Positions 59,920 through 64,000 of a stretch of 64,000 bases of DNA are shown here, one piece after another. Origin of the DNA: Schistosoma mansoni (lineage: Eukaryota; Platyhelminthes; Trematoda; Strigeidida; Schistosomatidae); assembly GCF_000237925.1 (NCBI RefSeq), contig NC_031495.1:56462108-56526107 (forward strand), written 5' to 3'. Both the position numbers and the translations under genes were made by a program. How positions within the stretch are numbered: position 1 is the stretch's first letter; each line of letters begins with the position of its first letter. The notes beneath the pieces are model-generated. The model ran no database searches. It saw nothing but the letters and a program-made list of their open reading frames with translations, and was not told the origin of the DNA.

Positions 59920-62900
59920 TTACCTCGTCACTTATTCACTCCCTTTTATTCTCGATTTGTGTATCCTCACTTTTTAACTCATGCAGCAGCTCACCCATGT
60001 TAGGAACTCTGTTCTATCTAAACGATCTCCAGTCACTGTTTGGTCGGAAGTGAATGCTACTACCGAATACGAATACTGAACCAGTCTTTCTGAAACCACA
60101 TACACCGTTCAAACTGGCTTCCTTCAACGTTCACACACTAATGCAGATCGGACAACAGATAGGGCTGACTATGTCTTTAGAAAGTCTCAATATCGACGTT
60201 TGTTGTCTATCCGAGACCCGTATTCAAGACTCTAGTGAAGTACCACAAATCCGCTCTCCATCTGTCTCTTCAAAGGGCTTGTTTTGCGTGCGTTTATCTG
60301 GGGACCCTGTGGCATCTCCGTCTGGTCTTGCTGGCGTTGGTGTCGCACTAAGCGCTAGAGCTGAGGCAGCACTAATCGATTGGATCCCCATTAACAGTCG
60401 GTTATGTGTTATTAGAAATCGGCGTGAGAGAGCTAGAGAGTGTTCCAACGTCATGGAATGAGTCGATAGTTGTCCCTATCTTCAAAAAGGGTTCACGTTG
60501 TTCCTGTAACAACTATCGGGGGATAAGTCTACTTCCGATTGCGTCCAAACTATTGGCTTCTGTTATTCTTCTTAGGTTATTCAAAACCCGAGCAGGATTG
60601 ACTTGCGAGGAGCAGGCTGGTTTTCGTTCTGGTCGAGGATGTATTGATCATATCTTCACCATCTGCCAATTGTTATCACAGGTCAACAGTCGTAGTGTTT
60701 CTTGATATCAGGGCTGCCTTCGACTCGTTGAACAGGACTGTTCTCTGGGATTGTCTATTGAAGAAGGGTGTGCCTGAGAAGTTTATTAACATCTTAAACG
60801 CCCTGTATACAAACAACTCAGGCAGAGTGAGGGCATACAACCTCCTTTCTCCATTGTTCCATTCAAGCAGTAGGATTAGAGAGGGTTGCCCAATCTCACC
60901 ATTCCTCTTCAACTTTGCCATCGACGACATTCTGGAAATAGCTCTGATGGATGTAAGTAATGGCGGTGTGGATCTGTTGCTTAGAGGAAGACTTCTCGAC
61001 CTTGAGTGTGTGGATGATATTGTCTTACTGTGCGATAATGCCCAAGCCATGCAATCCGCACTTGATCAGTTGGCAATCAGTGTCCTCAGGTACGGTATGT
61101 GCTTTGCAGCTTCGAAGTGCAGGGTACGTCTATAATAAAAGCCAGAGCGGCTTATGCCAATCTGGGTCATCTTTGGCGCCTTCGTGATGTTAGTCTGGCT
61201 GTAAAAGGTCGGATCTACAACGCATCGGTGGGAGCAGTTTCGCTCTATGCCTATGAAACCTGATCTCTCCGAGTTGAGGATGTTAGACGACTCTCTGTGT
61301 TTTCTCATTGTTGTCTCCGAAGGATTGCTGACATCCAGTGGCAACACCATGTTAGTAATGCAGAGGTTCGGCATCGTGTGTTCGGGTGCAGAGACGATAA
61401 TTCGATTGGTGTCACCATCTTGAAACACCGACTTCGGTGGCTTGGACATGTTCTACGAATGTCGTCCCAGAGAATTCCTCGTCGTGCATTATTTGCCGAC
61501 TCCGGGACAGGTTGGAAAAAGTGGAGAGGTGATCAGTGTATGACATGGTGTCGTGGTATGAAAGAAAGATGCAAAGGGCTGGTTTCCGTTGGTTCTTCAC
61601 GACTCCCTGGATGGGGTCCTAGAGATGGTACAACACAGTGGCCAGAGACGATATCAGATATGGCTCAGAATAGAAGCCAGTGGCGAACCTGCTGTAACCT
61701 TCTTTTGCTTTCTTCATAAAGAGTGGTTATAACTTTCTTAATTGAAAGAGTCTTCCGGTTGTATATTTCTGTTTTTCCCATTAATACTCTTACTATTACA
61801 ATAACATACACTCTGTGGTTCTTGTTGTTCCCTCTTTTTTTTCTTATATGCACCTTACCCCCTTTCTCTTCTCATTCTCATTGTTTTGTGTGGCGCATAT
61901 ATATCTGGTGCCCCCTTTTACCAATATTTATGTGTTTAAATAAATAAATAAAATTTTATTTATTTATTTATTATCATTGATAACTTCGCTTTCATCTCTG
62001 ACATATAAATATTGTTATGTTAAACATGTTGTTTCTTCTTTTTGTTTCCAACTAAACTTTATTGATTTATGGTACGTAATAAAATGCAGTGTTTTTGGAG
62101 ATAGTGTTTCTAGTGTAAATTTGGACCATTTGGAACTGAAATATAGTGAATTCATGTTATTCTACATATCTTGTTCTTGTCGCTTTATTTAAATTAATCA
62201 TGGGATCATGATGTATGAAATCTCCAAAAAAGAAAAAAAGTATTATTACCTGCTAAAGTTTTTTGTTTGAACTTTCATCAATGTTTAAACGAACAGTTTT
62301 ACAAAAGTTGAGCTCTCACCTATACATAGAAGACAATAGATATGAAGAAATGGTTTACATGATTTCGCGAAATATTAGAAATTCTAATTTCTACTCATTG
62401 GAATTTCACAAATAAATCGTTATTTTGTTACAAAGACAAGATTTGTAAAATTTTACTGAAAATTAATTAACTTCAATGGAAATGAAATCTTCCCAAAGGT
62501 TTCAGGTCTTATAATGAAAACCTGATAACCTATATCGTACATTTATAGACAAATCGAAACAATTTGATTAGAAACGATAAAATTCAATTATCTACAGTGA
62601 GACTTATTGATGTGTAGATGAACAGAGGAAAATATTATCTCTTACTACTCTACCCATTTATGTATTCAGTATTATGATATTCCTTACTGTCACTGATACT
62701 TCTACTACTTTGGTATTCATCTTGATAATTTCATTTTGCTGTGCTGATGTCTTGTGGAAACTTTGCGTGGTCCACGCAATACCAAACTATGTCAATTGTG
62801 ACTAACTGTTCTAAGTAAGAGGTCTTCTTACCCTTAATGGCTGTTTTTGTCTTAATTTTGGAACTGTGCAGGAATTTCTTCATAAAGTTAACAAGATATC

Positions 62901-63480
62901 CAGTTTGTAGAACTGTTTTCTGTAGTTACTCCATTTTTTCTTTTACATTGTCTTGAAAAGACATAACCATAGGATTATAGCTTTGTGATGCGAAACAGCT
63001 GTGCTATTCACGAGACCTGTGGGTTTAGGTTCTATCTTATATGGCATTATGAGTGAGTTTGGCTGAGGAGTTAGAAATTATGACGAAACCTCCGTTAAAC
63101 GCTCCTTGAATTTTAAGCGTTCTGAAGCTAATGTCATTTTGGCGGAAAATCTTCACAAACGTGTCTACGAGTTAAAAATTGAAATGTGTTTTTGTTTCAT
63201 GAATTAAATGGTTGCTTCTCATTCATTTACTCACAGAATGATGTCATTAAAGTAATTACATAATTTCCATATTTAATTTCTTTCCACTCAGTATATTGTT
63301 GTAAAACCTGATCAATTATCTCTTTTACGCGGATTATTTGTGCCTTCTTGCCCTGGTTGTGGTTGGCCTGAATTGGAACAAGCTGTTGGTATACTAGGTG
63401 CTGTTGTAATGCCTCATAATTTTTACTTGCATTCTGCCCTTGTTAAATCACGTGATATAGATCGAAATAATCCATTTCTG
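46828..63480 (+). CDS. SLC11A2: NRAMP/DMT1-type divalent metal transporter (SLC11), 5' half of gene
   Basis: A membrane protein that imports Fe2+, Mn2+ and related ions with protons. Six coding exons in phase (46828-46843, 46883-47028, 52089-52217, 53858-54037, 57955-58140, 63292-63480) give 282 residues, about half the usual 550-570. Residues 1-60 are a soluble N-terminus. TM1 carries the metal-binding DPGN at 80-83 ([17 protein letters not shown]), followed by [16 protein letters not shown] TM2-3, [32 protein letters not shown] and FGYEYIVVKP. TM6 carries MPHN at 259-262. Both signatures are intact, so it should be functional. The first ATG is supported by an in-frame TAG at 46786. The symbol is by homology. 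The gene continues past the right edge. Confidence 0.93.
46883..47028 (+). CDS. SLC11A2: SLC11 coding exon 2
   Basis: 146 bases encoding the cytoplasmic N-terminus ([15 protein letters not shown] ... [11 protein letters not shown]), with a TPLLS stretch. Acceptor CAACAG, donor GTAAGT. It has little conservation, so it rests on frame and splice sites more than on homology. Confidence 0.75.
48690..48957 (-). mobile_element. Hammerhead-bearing SINE, second family, minus copy
   Basis: Minus strand: ATTTAGACATAAACACCGTT, tRNA-like part with B box GGTTCGAGTCC, GGATGAGCAGTGCTGAGGAG, a CCC-ACACTA-GGG loop, GACGGAACGG, then the tail ending in TCATGATTTC. The hammerhead's second core half reads GGAAC instead of GAAAC, so the ribozyme is probably dead. 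It meets the plus-strand copy head to head at about 48957. Confidence 0.75.
48958..49350 (+). mobile_element. Hammerhead-bearing SINE, second family, plus copy
   Basis: Leader from about 48958, then TTTAGACATTAACACTGTTA, a tRNA-like head (GGCTCAGTGGTCTGAAGGC) with B box GGTTCAAGTTC at 49175-49185. The hammerhead region at 49211-49255 has CTGAGGA intact but a second core half GGAAC and an eroded stem II. The tail is CCAGTGGTGGTCTAAC and onward. It shares order and much sequence with the minus copy beside it. Confidence 0.75.
49920..50409 (+). mobile_element. 5'-truncated RTE LINE copy with 17-bp target duplication
   Basis: Contains the RT C-terminal end ([20 protein letters not shown]) and 3' tail of the family at 39715-43286, ending in TGAC repeats. 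It is flanked by AGAGTTATTTTAATATA at 49903-49919 and 50410-50426. It lies in SLC11 intron 2 in the gene's own orientation. Confidence 0.88.
50427..52088. other. Intronic AT-rich sequence
   Basis: No gene. A tRNA-like patch at about 51460-51540 could be an old SINE head, too eroded to assign. Confidence 0.35.
52089..52217 (+). CDS. SLC11A2: SLC11 coding exon 3 (TM1, DPGN)
   Basis: 43 codons, [18 protein letters not shown] through SGAIANYR. It encodes TM1 with the DPGN metal-binding turn, among the most conserved parts of the family. Donor GTAAGT. The acceptor could be after AAAG (52088) or three bases later in GGAG, changing one residue. Confidence 0.93.
52439..52811 (+). repeat. LTR-like or promoter-bearing interspersed repeat
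   Basis: A GC-richer block in SLC11 intron 3, starting TGACCTATG and ending GATATAACA, with a TATA-like GGTATATAAACC near 52588. The look is that of a solo LTR, but I find no target duplication and no second copy in this window. It contains a 113-codon frame that I take as chance. Confidence 0.35.
52812..53857. other. SLC11 intron 3, remainder
   Basis: AT-rich intron sequence. No coding or repeat signal that I can support. Confidence 0.4.
53858..54037 (+). CDS. SLC11A2: SLC11 coding exon 4 (TM2-TM3)
   Basis: 60 codons, [20 protein letters not shown] through [17 protein letters not shown]. It matches the DMT1 segment closely, including [10 protein letters not shown] and HLAEVC. Acceptor TTCAG, donor GTAAGT, phase 0 both ends. 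Confidence 0.95.
54038..55101. other. SLC11 intron 4, left part
   Basis: AT-rich intron sequence up to a TA microsatellite. The minus-strand frame at 54534-54815 has no recognisable family. Confidence 0.35.
55102..55152. repeat. TA dinucleotide microsatellite
   Basis: About 50 bp of TA repeats with one GTA interruption, at the 3' end of the minus-strand LINE. A second, shorter TA run lies at its 5' end (57760-57774), as if the LINE inserted into or duplicated a TA tract. Confidence 0.9.
55153..57760 (-). mobile_element. SR2-like RTE LINE in SLC11 intron 4
   Basis: Minus strand from 57760: a structured 5' leader (AAAGGAGGAGGGTTGGGCAT, then a GGGG/CCCC hairpin), then the endonuclease without its N-terminus (57581-57009: [46 protein letters not shown]). 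A linker and early RT follow (56929-56290, ending [18 protein letters not shown]). The RT then jumps, with catalytic blocks deleted or shifted near 56290-56170. The RT palm end and C-terminus resume (56120-55566: [33 protein letters not shown]) and run to [12 protein letters not shown] near 55310. It is not able to move by itself. It lies antisense to the host gene. Confidence 0.85.
57668..57758 (-). other. Structured 5' leader of the SR2-like LINE
   Basis: Two hairpins can be drawn on the minus strand: CCCAAGCCC with GGGTTGGG around AAAGGAGGA, then ATGGGG-TTAGCG-ACCCCAT. The copy at 9975-10080 keeps the second stem in altered form. Function unknown; self-cleaving leaders are known in some LINE clades. 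Confidence 0.4.
57955..58140 (+). CDS. SLC11A2: SLC11 coding exon 5 (TM4-TM5)
   Basis: 62 codons, [20 protein letters not shown] through [12 protein letters not shown]. Acceptor TTCTAG, donor GTTAGT. Closely matches DMT1. Confidence 0.95.
58190..59340 (+). mobile_element. Penelope-like element 3' half with GIY-YIG endonuclease
   Basis: A frame at 58187-58669 encodes the end of the RT and the GIY-YIG endonuclease linked to PLEs: [20 protein letters not shown] (the CxC and YVG parts), [11 protein letters not shown] and [10 protein letters not shown]. The 3' tail to 59340 matches the minus-strand copy at 4680-4003 closely. The RT is missing, so it is 5' truncated. It sits about 50 bp after SLC11 exon 5 in the gene's orientation. 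Confidence 0.82.
59265..59303 (+). ncRNA. Hammerhead ribozyme-like motif in PLE 3' end
   Basis: Same sequence as the motif at 4060-4098 (GAGC, CTGATGA, spacer, GAA, AACAATTGTT, C, GCTC). It is in the sense strand of SLC11 intron 5, so an active version would cut the pre-mRNA; the weak stem II argues against that. Confidence 0.5.
59437..61975 (+). mobile_element. RTE-clade LINE, third family, internally deleted
   Basis: A 5' leader at 59437-59830 (shared with 44450-44880) is followed by a TTA microsatellite at 59885-59920. The endonuclease start is at about 60105-60410 ([49 protein letters not shown]), cut off and joined directly to RT at about 60415 ([35 protein letters not shown]). RT continues through [33 protein letters not shown] and VDDIVLLCD, where the usual FADD reads CVDD. 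The C-terminus ([20 protein letters not shown]) and a 3' end with TAAA repeats follow. Not autonomous. In SLC11 intron 5, sense orientation. Confidence 0.82.
61976..63291. other. SLC11 intron 5, right part
   Basis: AT-rich intron sequence between the RTE LINE and exon 6. Apart from the SINE relic, no signal recognised. Confidence 0.4.
62975..63170 (+). mobile_element. Very old hammerhead-SINE relic
   Basis: A possible B box (GGGTTTAGGTTCTAT, near 63018) is followed by GCTGAGGAG and, 12 bases on, GACGAAAC. This matches the order of the second SINE family, but stem II no longer pairs. Low certainty. Confidence 0.3.
63292..63480 (+). CDS. SLC11A2: SLC11 coding exon 6 (TM6, MPHN)
   Basis: 63 codons, [20 protein letters not shown] through [13 protein letters not shown]6 has [17 protein letters not shown], whose Met and His help bind the metal. 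Acceptor CACTCAG, donor GTACGT. The next exon lies beyond the window. Confidence 0.95.
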
Positions 63481-64000
63481 GTACGTTCTTAGTTTTCTCT
63501 ATGATTTATATGTTTCATTAAACGTATATTGTTAATACTGTGTGTTGTGTCGAATGATTATCTTTACTTAATCCATGTGTATACTTTTCAACAAGGCATT
63601 TTCAAATTAATTTCTATGGTAACCGATGGTACTTTTGTATTAGTTACTTTTAAGAACAACAGTCATATCGGAATAATCTGGATTTAATTATTTCATGGAT
63701 TTTATTCAGCTGCTTTTAACCTAGAAACAACAATATTAATTCTTTACAAAAACATATCCACTGTATATCGTAACCGAAAACTCATCACTAATGAAGGCGA
63801 ATGAAGTTAGGCAATAAATGTATCAAAATTATAAAAAACTGTTTATATAGTTGATTATTTATATGTTAACTGGTGTAAATAGTCTGGAAGGAAATTTCGG
63901 AAGTTATATCTAGAGCCTTTATTCTTGCTATGCCGCGTACTACTAGACTACTTGAACGATCGAACCCGCGACGTCGCAAGAGAGAAGACAGAAGACTAAT
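63481..64000. other. SLC11 intron 6, partial
   Basis: AT-rich intron. A GATCGAACCCGCGAC string near 63959-63973 resembles a tRNA-type B box and may be part of another SINE cut by the window edge. Confidence 0.3.

Noticed and set aside
63940-64000. Possible tRNA-like sequence at the right edge
   Set aside because: A B-box-like string only; no A box in the right place and the window ends.

Overview
The window is from a blood fluke genome, almost certainly a Schistosoma species. It is AT-rich, has two recognisable host genes with schistosome-style very short 5' introns, and is packed with families known from schistosomes: Smalpha-type SINEs with a hammerhead ribozyme, RTE (SR2-like) and CR1-like LINEs, Penelope-like elements (PLEs), a Boudicca/CsRn1-like Ty3/gypsy element and a Sinbad/Tiao-like BEL/Pao element. 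I cannot fix the species from sequence reading alone. Two runs of exactly 200 N (27922-28121, 42573-42772) are assembly gaps.

Layout. 1-1370 (-) is an open gypsy-type gag running off the left edge. 2440-5710 holds two PLE relics. 6863-7176 is a full-length Smalpha SINE with target duplications; 7357-8520 holds ribozyme-like and SINE/PLE scraps. 9975-15160 contains decayed RTE LINEs and another SINE. 16788-18219 (-) is eEF1A with one 34-nt intron.

19032-36000 is a retroelement nest: a decayed gypsy copy, a CR1-like LINE split by a BEL/Pao insertion (5-bp target duplication), then a gap, then an inverted near-identical copy of the BEL 3' part and LINE, then a gypsy element whose downstream LTR is followed by a second partial leader and gag. 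37012-44440 (-) is a CR1-like LINE with a whole RTE LINE inserted in it (12-bp target duplication, second gap). 44450-46640 carries a LINE-derived short element and another RTE copy.

46828-63480 (+) is the 5' half of an NRAMP/DMT1 (SLC11) divalent metal transporter gene: six coding exons giving 282 residues, continuing past the right edge. Four of its five visible introns are large. They hold a head-to-head SINE pair, a 5'-truncated RTE copy, an LTR-like repeat, an SR2-like LINE, a PLE 3' half and a third RTE family.

How the parts relate. The host genes are a housekeeping translation factor and an iron/manganese importer; nothing suggests they work together. The common thread among the repeats is the hammerhead ribozyme: I see intact or decayed hammerhead modules in two SINE families and in the PLE 3' ends, the latter with paired changes that preserve the fold. 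I found no clear new gene system; the best leads are the ribozyme relics, the inverted duplication around the gap and a lysine-rich segment inside the BEL element.
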